A stretch of DNA of 64,000 nucleotides from positions 3,906,001 to 3,970,000 of the forward strand of contig NZ_JALRMO010000001.1 of the NCBI RefSeq assembly GCF_023276405.1. Reading direction: 5' to 3'. A program made the position numbers and the translations under genes. Below are positions 8,191-16,546 of this stretch, piece after piece; within the stretch, counting starts at the first letter, position 1, and each line of letters begins with the position of its first letter. Origin of the DNA: Paenibacillus hamazuiensis. Lineage in GTDB: Bacteria > Bacillota > Bacilli > Paenibacillales > NBRC-103111. The notes beneath the pieces were generated by a model. The model did no database searches, had not been told where the DNA came from, and was given only the letters and a program-made list of their open reading frames with translations.

Positions 8191-9414
8191 CTACTCGCCG
8201 GTCGGCTGCGGTTCCAAGCCGCCGCGCCGGTACTGGAGGGGCGATACGCCCGTCGCTTTTTTGAAGGCGGTGCTGAAATAATGCTGCGTATCGTAGCCGA
8301 CGCGTTCGGCGATTTCGTGGATCGGCAGATCGCTTGCGTTGAGCAGCTGAATCGCCTTTTTGATCCGTGTTTCGGTCAGCAGCGCCACAAAGGTCGAGCC
8401 GAGCTCCTGCTTCAGCACGCGGCTCAAATAGACGGGCGACACCTGCAGCATCTGCGCCGTCCGCTCCAGAGAAAGCTCCTTATCGCCGTATTGCTCCAGA
8501 ATGATCTGTTTCGCCCTCCGCGCGATCGGAGAGATGACCGCCTGCTTGTACAGCTCGGACTTCGCCTGCCGGTAAGCTTCGGGAACGCCGGTTAACCCGC
8601 CCCGGACGGGCTCAAAATGCTGCGTCGTATGAATTTTCAAATACCGCTTGATCGATTGGTCAATCTGGGAAAATACTTCCGCAGGCACGTCTCCCCAAAT
8701 CAGGAATACCAGCAAATCGACCGAATCGCGAAACGTAACATGGCGCCAGGGCAGCAAATATTCGGTGGCGATATTTTCCACCGCAAACAAAAAAAGCTGC
8801 CGATCTTTCTCCGGCATCATCCGCGACGACATTCCCGGCTCGGCCCAGCGGATCATGCCGAGGGTGTGCGGACTTTCGGCGGGCAGCTGCAGGAACTGCA
8901 GCTGTTCCGCAATTTCTTCCGATGCCAACTGGTCTTCCACCCATTCCAGGCAAAATCTTTCGCGAAGCAGCGGAAAGTTCCGCGTAATTTGCCTTGATGC
9001 CAGCTGCAGATGCTGCTCCTGAGCGTATTCGTCCTCCAGCTCCTTTCCGACCTTCTCCAGCACTTTGCGAAGCTGCTCGGGTTCGGCCGGCTTCAGGATG
9101 TATTCGGCGACATGGAGACGAATCGCCTCCTGGGCATAAGTAAATTCGTCATGGCCTGTAACGATGATCACCTTGCACTCGGGACGCCGGTTCCGCATCT
9201 CCTTGATGAAGGTGATTCCGTCCATAATCGGCATATTGAGGTCGGCAAGCACGAGGTGCACCTCGTGCTTCAGCGCCAGCTCGAGCGCTTCCTCGCCGTC
9301 CTCCGCTTCGGCGGCAACCTGCATGCCGAGCGCCTCCCAATCGACCGATTCGCGAATCCCTTCGCGGATGATCGGCTCGTCATCCGTGATGAGCACTTTC
9401 CACAGCGGCTTCAT
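8191..9414 (-). CDS. AraC-type response regulator (YesN family)
   Basis: This 407-residue cytoplasmic DNA-binding response regulator starts at the ATG at 9414, which has AAAGGAGG six bases upstream. The longer frame adds MERRPA without a site. Residues 1-120 form a receiver domain: acidic pocket D11-D12, phospho-acceptor D58 in LVLADLNMP, and K near residue 107. The C-terminal 100 residues are a two-helix-turn-helix AraC domain (SPVYLSRVLKQELGS and IAERVGYDTQHYFSTAFKK). It overlaps the kinase gene by 35 bases. With the kinase and binding protein it forms a three-gene sensor operon like the XylFII-LytS-YesN system. The likely target is the ChvE/GguAB importer at 0.2-4.3 kb. Confidence 0.9.
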   Translation of the reverse strand: MKPLWKVLITDDEPIIREGIRESVDWEALGMQVAAEAEDGEEALELALKHEVHLVLADLNMPIMDGITFIKEMRNRRPECKVIIVTGHDEFTYAQEAIRLHVAEYILKPAEPEQLRKVLEKVGKELEDEYAQEQHLQLASRQITRNFPLLRERFCLEWVEDQLASEEIAEQLQFLQLPAESPHTLGMIRWAEPGMSSRMMPEKDRQLFLFAVENIATEYLLPWRHVTFRDSVDLLVFLIWGDVPAEVFSQIDQSIKRYLKIHTTQHFEPVRGGLTGVPEAYRQAKSELYKQAVISPIARRAKQIILEQYGDKELSLERTAQMLQVSPVYLSRVLKQELGSTFVALLTETRIKKAIQLLNASDLPIHEIAERVGYDTQHYFSTAFKKATGVSPLQYRRGGLEPQPTGE

Positions 9415-11263
9415 GGCCGGCCTCCTTTCCAAAAACGCGAATGATCGGGTGCGTCACCGTCACGACCGTTCCATTGCCCGGTTCGCTGACGATGCTTAAC
9501 CCGTAAGGTGCGCCAAACGACAGAACGATCCGGTCCTGCACGTTCATAATTCCGTACCCGACCGGTGCGCGCGCCTCGTCCTGCTTTTCCAGCCGGGCGT
9601 ATGACGCGCCGAGCCCCTTGCTGAGCTCCGCCAGCTGGTCCGCGGTCATGCCGCGGCCGTCGTCTTCGATGCGAATCTCCAAATGGCCTTCGTTTTCCCG
9701 CACCTGAACGTAAATATGTCCCGGTCCGCGCCTTTCCTTGATACCGTGGTAAATCGCATTTTCGATAATCGGCTGCAAAATGATTTTGAGCACCGGCAGG
9801 TGCGCGAGCTCGCCGGGCATATCGATCTCGTAATGCAGCTTCTCGCGGTAACGGGTTTGCTGAATTTTCAAATAGCTGCGGATGTGTTCGATCTCGTCGG
9901 CCAGCGGAATCATTTCGTTCCCCCGGCTTAAGGCGATCCTGAACAGCTTCGACAGCGATGCGACCATTTCCGCCACATCGTCCGCACCCCGCTTGCGGGA
10001 AAGCCAATGGATCGTATCCAGCGTATTGTATAAAAAATGCGGCTTGATATGTGCCTGCAGGCTTTTCAGCTCGGCCTCCCGCTTCTGCTTCTCCTGCTGC
10101 TCGGTCAGCGTCAGCAATTTATGGATCTGAACGAGCATATGGTTGAGCCCGCGGCCGAGCATTCCGATTTCATCGGTACGGCGGTCCGCGCTGCGGATGG
10201 CGAGGTCCCCGGATTCGGCTTTGCGCATCAGATCGGTCAGCTTGAGAATCGGCCTCGAGATCGAATAGGACAAATAATGGGAGGCCGCAATGCCCAGCAC
10301 GCAAGCGATAAAGACGAACACGATCACATACAGGCGGATTTCCCGGATTTCCGCAACCGTTTCCTTTGCCGGAAATACGCCTACCGTCGTCCAGTCGGTA
10401 AAGGGGGATTTGCGGTAAATAAACTGCAGCTCTTCGCCGCCCACCTTTTTCAAAAACATACCCCCGCTGCCGCCGTCGTCGGAAAACCACTGCCGGGGCA
10501 GCTGATCGATCAGCGGATGGCTCGGCGAATATATTTTTTCCCCGTACTTATCGACGATCATCAAATATCCGGATTTACCGAGACGCACATCTTTGACGGT
10601 TTCCGCAATGACGCGCAGCTTCAGGTCGATCAAAACGACGCCGAGCACGCCTTGCGTGTTCGGATCGAGGATCGCGCGGACCATCGAGACGACCTCGTCC
10701 TTCTGGTAATTCGCATGGCTGGCCACGTTACGCCCTTCGGGATGGCCGATATTTTTAAAGATGCCGCGGTTGGCCACCGCTTCCGCATACCAGAACTCCT
10801 CCGTCAGCGGCCGATCCGTGCGCGCGTACATGTCGTTGCTGAAATAATCCCCGTTGCTTTTGGCGACCAAAATGCCCGCCACCTCGGGATAAAGCGACGA
10901 AATGCTCTGCAGCAGCTTGCCCATATTATAGCGGTCCAGCTCGCTGATCGGGACTTGCCCGCTCTCGGGAATCCGCGCGGACGAGCCCAAAAACTGCCTG
11001 AATTCCGGATTTGCCGAGATCAGGTAGGAAATATTTTGCATATTGCTTACGTAAAAATCAAGCGATTTATTCACTTTATCGATGAGCTGCAGCGTATTGT
11101 CGTTGACATTCCGCTCCACAACCCGCTCCACCGATAAACCGATCAAAAATCCGAGCCCGATCGACGGCAAGATGCTGATCAGCAAAAAATGAGCGATCAG
11201 CTTGTACCGGATCGGCCAATTGTTCATGTTCGGCAGTCTGAGCGGCAGCTTTAGCCTGGCCAT
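9380..11263 (-). CDS. Sensor histidine kinase (LytS/YesM type) of a three-component sugar sensor
   Basis: This is a 627-residue membrane kinase. TM1 is at about residues 20-43, an extracytoplasmic sensor domain (Cache-like) at about 45-305, TM2 at about 310-335 (VFVFIACVLGIAA), then HAMP. The His_kinase domain has its phosphorylated histidine at H409 in the AHIKPHFLYNTLD motif. A HATPase_c domain carries NAIYHGIKE (N box) and DDGRGM and GYGIMNVQDR (G boxes). It starts at an ATG after GGGGGA. It lies 36 bases after the binding-protein gene and overlaps the regulator gene. In the related clostridial system the binding protein docks on the kinase sensor domain when it holds sugar; that interaction is inferred here from synteny. 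Confidence 0.9.
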   Translation of the reverse strand: MARLKLPLRLPNMNNWPIRYKLIAHFLLISILPSIGLGFLIGLSVERVVERNVNDNTLQLIDKVNKSLDFYVSNMQNISYLISANPEFRQFLGSSARIPESGQVPISELDRYNMGKLLQSISSLYPEVAGILVAKSNGDYFSNDMYARTDRPLTEEFWYAEAVANRGIFKNIGHPEGRNVASHANYQKDEVVSMVRAILDPNTQGVLGVVLIDLKLRVIAETVKDVRLGKSGYLMIVDKYGEKIYSPSHPLIDQLPRQWFSDDGGSGGMFLKKVGGEELQFIYRKSPFTDWTTVGVFPAKETVAEIREIRLYVIVFVFIACVLGIAASHYLSYSISRPILKLTDLMRKAESGDLAIRSADRRTDEIGMLGRGLNHMLVQIHKLLTLTEQQEKQKREAELKSLQAHIKPHFLYNTLDTIHWLSRKRGADDVAEMVASLSKLFRIALSRGNEMIPLADEIEHIRSYLKIQQTRYREKLHYEIDMPGELAHLPVLKIILQPIIENAIYHGIKERRGPGHIYVQVRENEGHLEIRIEDDGRGMTADQLAELSKGLGASYARLEKQDEARAPVGYGIMNVQDRIVLSFGAPYGLSIVSEPGNGTVVTVTHPIIRVFGKEAGHEAAVESAHHG

Positions 11264-11299
11264 CGTTTACGTCCCCCGTCCTCCCCGGCGATTTCAAAT

Positions 11300-12289
11300 T
11301 CATTTGGCGTAAAATTGATCGACATTGCTTTGCGTCACGACCGTTATGCCTGTATCGACATGGGGCGGAACCGGGATTTGCTGCGATTTGTTATGGTTCA
11401 AATGGAATAAATGCATCAGCGACCAATATCCCATATTCCAGGTGCCCTGCGCCAAAGTGGCGGAGATCGCTCCTTTTTTGACCAGATCGAGAGTGCCTTT
11501 GTCGGTATCGAAGCCGATGATCTTAAGTTTTCCGGTTTTTCCCGCATCGCTGACGGCGGCGGCCACCCCCACCCCGCCGTTGGCTTCCGTTACGAATATA
11601 CCCGCCAAATCCGGATACATGCCCATCAGCTTGCGCGCCGCCTGGTCGGACACGATGGAATCCCCTTGGCCGTTTTCGACGCCCACGACCTGCATGTTCG
11701 GGAATTCCGAACGGATCGTATCCGTGAAACCGGACGTTCTTTCCTTATGGTTCAGTTGACCCGGCGACGTAATGATCGCGATCTTGCCCTGCTGCTCCGT
11801 CAGCTCCGCCATCTTCCGCGCCGCCGTGACCCCCGCGCTGTAATTGTCGGTCGCGAGGAACGAATACGCCTTGCTTTTGGAAGCGCCCGAATCGAACAGG
11901 ACGACCGGGATCCCCGCCTCGACCGCCTTGTTGATCGTACTCGTCAGCTCGTCGGGATTGATCGCCGTCACGGCGATGCCGGCCGGTTTTTTGGCGATAA
12001 CCTGCTCCAGCACCGTAATTTCTTCGTGTACGTCGTATTGCGTGGCACCCCGGTACTCCACCGATACGTCCAACGCTTCCGCCGCATCTTCGAAGCCCTT
12101 GAGGACGTTTTTCCAATAATCGATGCCCGACTGAAATGTGACGAGGACATATTTTTCGTTATGGGTCCCCTTCAGTCCCTGGCTGGGTTCGTTCCACGCT
12201 CCAGGCGAAGCGACCCGCACGTACTCGAAATAGACATAGCTTGCAAAGCAAGCCAAAAGCAGCACATATACCATGATCAATTTGCGCAT
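11300..12289 (-). CDS. Membrane-anchored periplasmic sugar-binding protein, sensor component (XylFII-like)
   Basis: This 329-residue protein has the ribose/xylose-binding fold (Peripla_BP_4): GIDYWKNVLKGFEDAA, IAVTAINPDELTSTINKAVEAGIPVVLFDSG and GIFVTEANGGVG are typical segments. The start is the ATG at 12289 (GAGGAGAGG upstream, slightly long spacing). The N-terminus MRKLIMVYVLLLACFASYVYF reads as an uncleaved membrane anchor. LLAC could also act as a lipobox, but the hydrophobic stretch continues beyond the Cys. No permease or ATPase adjoins it; a LytS kinase and a YesN regulator follow directly. It is therefore more likely a sugar co-receptor for signalling than a transport protein. The sugar is not readable; a pentose or galactose is suggested by the nearby importer. 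Confidence 0.85.
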   Translation of the reverse strand: MRKLIMVYVLLLACFASYVYFEYVRVASPGAWNEPSQGLKGTHNEKYVLVTFQSGIDYWKNVLKGFEDAAEALDVSVEYRGATQYDVHEEITVLEQVIAKKPAGIAVTAINPDELTSTINKAVEAGIPVVLFDSGASKSKAYSFLATDNYSAGVTAARKMAELTEQQGKIAIITSPGQLNHKERTSGFTDTIRSEFPNMQVVGVENGQGDSIVSDQAARKLMGMYPDLAGIFVTEANGGVGVAAAVSDAGKTGKLKIIGFDTDKGTLDLVKKGAISATLAQGTWNMGYWSLMHLFHLNHNKSQQIPVPPHVDTGITVVTQSNVDQFYAK

Positions 12290-12350
12290 CGTGTTCCGGC
12301 GACCTCTCCTCTTACAATGTCGTTCATAACGGATTCTATGAAGTAGCCCT

Positions 12351-12379
12351 ATTTTATAATGCAGCGACGAAGTTGGCAA
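12351..12379 (-). promoter_or_regulatory. SigA-type promoter of the sensor operon
   Basis: On the minus strand TTGCCA (12379-12374) and TAAAAT (12356-12351) are separated by exactly 17 bases. It lies about 60 bases upstream of the binding-protein ATG. Confidence 0.65.
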
Positions 12380-12408
12380 GAAAGCCTTTTCATTCCCTCC
12401 TCTCGCGC

Positions 12409-12441
12409 AAAAAAAAAAATCGGATGTCCGGGGCATCCGAT
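12409..12441 (-). terminator. Strong terminator of the small membrane-protein gene
   Basis: On the minus strand ATCGGATG pairs with CATCCGAT and is followed directly by a run of about ten T. It lies 24 bases after the stop of the gene at 12466-12879. Confidence 0.93.
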
Positions 12442-12465
12442 CAATTTCCGCTGCTGAACGTTTCC

Positions 12466-12879
12466 TTACAGCGATGTCGTTTTGTTTTGGCCTTGTGTCT
12501 TGCCGATGAAAGCCGCCGCGTTCACCGTCTTGAAAATATTGATGACGAACAGCAGAACACCGATCGCCGTCAAAGTGCCGCCTACCGCAATAATCGGCTC
12601 CGTTCCGGCCACCCCGCTCACGAGCAGAGCCAGCCCGATCATCATGATCGGCAAACCGATGTTATGCAGCCAAAAATGCGTCTTGGCCAGCTTCGTTTCT
12701 CCCGATTGCGGGTATACGCTGTAAATCAAGCCGGCCAAACAGAGCGACACCCAGCCTACCAGATTGATGTGTGCGTGAACCGAACCGTACTCCAGATGAT
12801 GTGTGATGGACATGAACATGCCGAAAAACACGCCGAATACAAAATAAAGCGAAGCGATTTTAATTAACCTCGGACCCAT
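12466..12879 (-). CDS. Small four-helix membrane protein, haem-copper-oxidase subunit I-like
   Basis: This 137-residue protein has four predicted transmembrane helices (about residues 7-27, 38-57, 68-88 and 97-117). The segment SITHHLEYGSVHAHINLVGWV resembles the HAHxNLxGW stretch near the first haem ligand of cbb3/NO-reductase-type subunit I. It is far too short to be a complete oxidase subunit, and similar stand-alone proteins are annotated as cytochrome c oxidase in Bacillaceae. It starts at ATG with GGAGGG upstream and has its own strong terminator, so it appears to be a single-gene unit. The function is unknown; haem binding or a redox accessory role is possible. Confidence 0.7.
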   Translation of the reverse strand: MGPRLIKIASLYFVFGVFFGMFMSITHHLEYGSVHAHINLVGWVSLCLAGLIYSVYPQSGETKLAKTHFWLHNIGLPIMMIGLALLVSGVAGTEPIIAVGGTLTAIGVLLFVINIFKTVNAAAFIGKTQGQNKTTSL

Positions 12880-12959
12880 ACCGATCCCTCCGTGATAAAT
12901 TTACCATCAAGATTTTATCACAGAATTGTCACAAATAGTCCTGTTTAAGTAAATTTTTA

Positions 12960-13865
12960 TTAACTCCTGCGATTTCGATTCAAGTGAATCAACTTGTCGG
13001 GGTTCGAAACCATATAAATTGCCGCAATGCGGTCGCCCTCGATTGCGAGGGAAACGACATATACCGCTGCGCCGTTCAATGAATAAACAAAGCCGGGCAG
13101 CCCGTTGACGGTGCGGATCGACATGCGGATTTCCGGCGGCAGCTTGGCTGCGGTACCGGTGACAAAAGCGATGATCCGCTCCGGGGTGTGTATCGGGTTA
13201 AGCGCCGCTTTCACTTTGCCGCCACCGTCGGAGAGCAGAACGGCATCGCTCGTAAGCAGCTGCAGCGTGCGAGCTATGTCGCCGCGTTCGAGCGAATGTG
13301 CAAACTCGAGCAGGATATTCAGTGCCCGCTCGCTCTGGGGGCGAACCGCCGGATCGGCGTCGGGTTTCGCATTTGCCGGCATTCCGCGCCGGGCTCTGCG
13401 GTAAATTTGCCGGCAGTTCGCAGCGCTTTTGCCCATCATCTCGGCGATTTCGTCATAGCTGAAGCCGAACGCCTCCCGGAGCACAAAGACGGTCCGCTCC
13501 GCTTCGCTCAGCTGCTGCAGCATAAGCAGATAAGCGGTTTGGACCGTTTCCTTGCGGATGCAGGCATCCTCCGGGCTGCCGGCATCTTCGATCAGAGGTT
13601 CCGGCAGCCACGGGCCGATATACGTTTCCCGCCGCCGGCTCAGCTTTCGTATCCGGTCATTGCATATATTCGTAACGATCCGGCACAAAAAGGCCTTTTC
13701 GTTCCGGACCGCTTCCGCGTGGGCACCGTCCCGGCCGCTTCGTTCGCTCCAGGCCAGGAACGTTTCCTGCACGGTATCCTCGGCTTCCGTCACGCTGCCG
13801 AGCAGCCGGTATGCAATTGAAAACAACAGCGGTCTATATGTTTCATACAGCTGGTCTACTTCCAT
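12960..13865 (-). CDS. ECF sigma factor, ECF41 group (SigJ-like, with C-terminal SnoaL-type domain)
   Basis: This is a 301-residue sigma factor. The start is the ATG at 13865 preceded by GGGGGAGGAAGG; the longer upstream frame is a shadow. Region 2 is at about residues 7-75 (DTVQETFLAW) and region 4 at about 112-160 (YDEIAEMMGKSAANCRQIYRRAR). The ECF41 hallmarks are all present: WLPEP at 86-90 in the linker, DGGGK at 213-217 and NPDK at 288-291 in the C-terminal SnoaL-like domain. In this group that domain regulates core-polymerase binding and replaces an anti-sigma factor. The gene overlaps the upstream FAD oxidoreductase by 23 bases, as usual for ECF41 loci linked to oxidoreductases. The inducing signal is unknown. 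Confidence 0.93.
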   Translation of the reverse strand: MEVDQLYETYRPLLFSIAYRLLGSVTEAEDTVQETFLAWSERSGRDGAHAEAVRNEKAFLCRIVTNICNDRIRKLSRRRETYIGPWLPEPLIEDAGSPEDACIRKETVQTAYLLMLQQLSEAERTVFVLREAFGFSYDEIAEMMGKSAANCRQIYRRARRGMPANAKPDADPAVRPQSERALNILLEFAHSLERGDIARTLQLLTSDAVLLSDGGGKVKAALNPIHTPERIIAFVTGTAAKLPPEIRMSIRTVNGLPGFVYSLNGAAVYVVSLAIEGDRIAAIYMVSNPDKLIHLNRNRRS

Positions 13866-15201
13866 TCCTTCCTCCCCCTGCCGTATATTGCGATACCTCG
13901 CGAAGGCAAGCCTCGGCGGCGCGTTTTGCGCTTGCTGCCGCGGCGTCGGCCAGCAGCTCGCGGTGTCCCGCCCAGTCTCCCGCCACATAGAGCCCCGGCA
14001 TTTCCGAAACGGCGGGGCCAGGAATCGAGGTGCGCATCGCATGCGGATGATCGTGGACGACGATCATGTTCGGCAAATATTGACGGCCCACGACCTCCTG
14101 CCGCCAGCCGGGCTGCAATAAATCGAGCGTGCGTTCGATGTCCGCTCTATCCCGCTCGGCGTCCGGCTGGGCGGCGCCGTGATATTTGAGCATGGAGACG
14201 GCAATAAGCCCGTTATCGCTTAGCTTGGAAGCCCGCGACAAATTCGTAAACAGAAACGGCGAATCGACGCCCATGACGAACTGAATGTCCGGCCGCGGAA
14301 GCTTCCGCATGACCAGGTCAAGGCAAGCCGACGTGACCGGCCGTGCCTGCTTGCGCCATATTTCCAGCACGGTGCGATCCGCGCCTTCGAAGATACGGCA
14401 GCATTCGGCAGGCGGCACCGCCAAAATGACTCCATCCGCAACCACCGTTTCACCGTCAGCGAACCGCACCGCGAACCTGCCGTTTTCCGGCGAATCGGCC
14501 AAATCCTCATACAGTCGTTCCGCTTTGCTCACCTTCAGCACGGCTTTCCCGCTCACGGCTTCGACTCTTCCGGTTGCCTCCGCCGTCTTCCGGAGGCTGT
14601 CGATCATGGTTTGCCATCCGCCGTCCACGTAAAGCACACCACCGTTCAATACGTGCTTGATCTGCCTAACCACCGGCCCGGCCAGCTGAATGTCCGGCCG
14701 GTGCGCGTAAGAAGCCGTCCGGCAAAGCGTATAGATGAGGTGCCGCGCCTGCGGCTCGCGGATGTTGCGTTCCGCCCACTCTCTCAAAGTACCGGCAGGA
14801 AGCCGGTTTTCGTCCAGTTTTTTCACTTTGGCCATGATCCGGCCGAGCTCGACCTTCCCGCGCCAGGAGAGCATCCGTGTCGCCAGCAGTGACATCGGCG
14901 ATCCCGGCAGCGTGTGGATCCCGCCGTTCCAAACGCCATGGCCTGCTGAAGCGGGAACGCCGCCGGCCGGCACGATACCCAGCTCCTTAAGAATGGCGGG
15001 CAGCTCGCCGTCCCGGTAGACGGCGTGCGCACCCAAATTAAGCGCCACGCCATCCCGTACGACCGTCCCCGCCCTTCCGCCGAACGCATTCGCCTTTTCC
15101 GCGAGCAATACCCGCTTGCCCGCTCTCGCCGCATAAACGGCGGCTATCCAGCCGCCGAGTCCGCCACCAACCACAACGATATCCCTTTTGTTTCGATCCA
15201 T
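13843..15201 (-). CDS. FAD-dependent oxidoreductase, phytoene-desaturase/protoporphyrinogen-oxidase-like
   Basis: This is a 452-residue flavoprotein. The ATG at 15201 follows GGGAGGGG; the upstream in-frame extension overlaps the next gene and is spurious. The N-terminal dinucleotide-binding motif (VVGGGLGGWIAAVYAARAG) is followed by the FGGRAG motif of the amine-oxidase/phytoene-desaturase superfamily. The C-terminal GLYVAGDW closes the FAD site. The substrate is unknown; carotenoid, porphyrin or amine oxidation cannot be told apart. It is translationally coupled to the ECF41 sigma factor and lies downstream of a second FAD enzyme, so the three probably form one redox-responsive operon. Confidence 0.85.
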   Translation of the reverse strand: MDRNKRDIVVVGGGLGGWIAAVYAARAGKRVLLAEKANAFGGRAGTVVRDGVALNLGAHAVYRDGELPAILKELGIVPAGGVPASAGHGVWNGGIHTLPGSPMSLLATRMLSWRGKVELGRIMAKVKKLDENRLPAGTLREWAERNIREPQARHLIYTLCRTASYAHRPDIQLAGPVVRQIKHVLNGGVLYVDGGWQTMIDSLRKTAEATGRVEAVSGKAVLKVSKAERLYEDLADSPENGRFAVRFADGETVVADGVILAVPPAECCRIFEGADRTVLEIWRKQARPVTSACLDLVMRKLPRPDIQFVMGVDSPFLFTNLSRASKLSDNGLIAVSMLKYHGAAQPDAERDRADIERTLDLLQPGWRQEVVGRQYLPNMIVVHDHPHAMRTSIPGPAVSEMPGLYVAGDWAGHRELLADAAAASAKRAAEACLREVSQYTAGGGRNGSRPAV

Positions 15202-15278
15202 ACGAATCCCCTCCCAACGTTTTACCCTTAAGTCGTTTGGGGATTTCGATTTGTGACAAGATCGGCGAAAAAAATCGT

Positions 15279-16445
15279 TTAACATTCGTATCCGATCAGC
15301 CAATGCAGCCGCTGCATCTGCATCCGTGGCGAAACGGCTCTGAGCAAAACGTTTCTCACTCCGATCGCAAGCGGATTTTCCAGCTGCACCAAACGTCCCA
15401 TCCGTCTGGATTGCCGAACAACCTCCGTTGTCCGCGGAATCCTTTTTGCTTCGTAAACCTGCAAAGCTTCCGGCACCTTGTGCTCTTGTAACGCACGCGC
15501 AAGAACGATCGCGTCCTCCATCGCCTGCGCGCCTCCTTGACCGAGGTTCGGCAGCATCGGGTGCGCGGCGTCGCCGAGCAAAGTAACCCGCCCGCGGGTC
15601 CACCTTGAAAGGGGCTTGCGGTCGAATATATCGTGGGCGAGGATGGCCGATTCATCGGTGGACTCGATCACCGATTCGATCGGCTCGAACCATCCTCGAA
15701 AGTGCCGGAGTGCCTCTCGTTTCCTTTCAGCCGGCGGGATATGGACTCCTTCGGGGGAATTGAGTGCGGCGAACCAAAAGGTGAGGCCTTGTCCGAGCCG
15801 GGAGCAGCCGAACCGTTTGCCGGGGCCCCACGCCTCAAAGCCTCCGCCTTCTTCCATCGAAAACCGTTCGTCCTTAAACGAACATGTACCCCGTAGCGCC
15901 ACATACCCGGCATATCGCATCTTGTCGGGTCCGAAAAGTTGTTTTCGCACCGAAGAATGGATCCCGTCCGCTCCGATCAGAAAATCGCCTTCCTCCCGGG
16001 TGCCGTCCGCAAATATCGCCGCCGCTTTATTTCCGTCCTGCTCAAACGCAAGCAGCTTTTTGTTTAAACGAACGAACGTTCCCTTATCCTCCAGCTCGTT
16101 CAGCAAAATACGGTGCAAGCTGGCCCGGTGTATGAGATAACTGTGCGTCCCGTAACGCCCGGCTTGTTCGGAGACGGGCAGAGCGGTCAGCGGCTTGCCT
16201 TCCCAGGTGCGTATCTCCGCCCTGCCGACCAGCGCTCCTTCCGAGCGAATCCGCCCGGACACCCCAAGCTTATCCAGCGCTTTCATCGCGTTCGCAGCCA
16301 GAGCGATACCGGCGCCGGCCTCCGCAAACGAGCTTTTCTCCTCGAAAACGGCAACCTGCCAGCCTTCCCTTTGCAGCGCGATAGCGCAGCTCAGTCCGCC
16401 GATTCCCGCGCCGATGATGATCGCCTTTCCGGTGAAATTCGTCAT
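15279..16445 (-). CDS. FAD-dependent monooxygenase, aromatic-hydroxylase family
   Basis: This 388-residue protein resembles salicylate/urate hydroxylases (PF01494). The start at ATG 16445 is preceded by GAGGAG; the longer frame has no site. GAGIGGLSCAIALQREG near residues 10-26 is the FAD Rossmann motif. IGADGIHSSVRKQLFG carries the DG motif, and LLGDAAHPMLPNLGQGG is the GD motif that binds the FAD ribityl chain. It catalyses NAD(P)H-dependent hydroxylation of an unidentified, probably aromatic or heterocyclic, substrate. A gap of 77 bases separates it from the next FAD oxidoreductase, and the ECF41 factor follows. Confidence 0.88.
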   Translation of the reverse strand: MTNFTGKAIIIGAGIGGLSCAIALQREGWQVAVFEEKSSFAEAGAGIALAANAMKALDKLGVSGRIRSEGALVGRAEIRTWEGKPLTALPVSEQAGRYGTHSYLIHRASLHRILLNELEDKGTFVRLNKKLLAFEQDGNKAAAIFADGTREEGDFLIGADGIHSSVRKQLFGPDKMRYAGYVALRGTCSFKDERFSMEEGGGFEAWGPGKRFGCSRLGQGLTFWFAALNSPEGVHIPPAERKREALRHFRGWFEPIESVIESTDESAILAHDIFDRKPLSRWTRGRVTLLGDAAHPMLPNLGQGGAQAMEDAIVLARALQEHKVPEALQVYEAKRIPRTTEVVRQSRRMGRLVQLENPLAIGVRNVLLRAVSPRMQMQRLHWLIGYEC

Positions 16446-16494
16446 ATCCTTGCTCCTCGTCTGACATGATGCCTCCATTTTAGCATACGAAGAT

Positions 16495-16532
16495 TGAAAA
16501 TGGGCCGAAACTCTTTGTGAGAGCTTCGGCCC
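16495..16532 (-). terminator. Terminator of the Gfo/Idh/MocA gene
   Basis: On the minus strand GGGCCGAA pairs with TTCGGCCC, the stem is extended by CTCT/AGAG, and ATTTTCA follows. It lies 15 bases after the oxidoreductase stop. Confidence 0.8.
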
Positions 16533-16546
16533 GCCACCGGCGCCGC

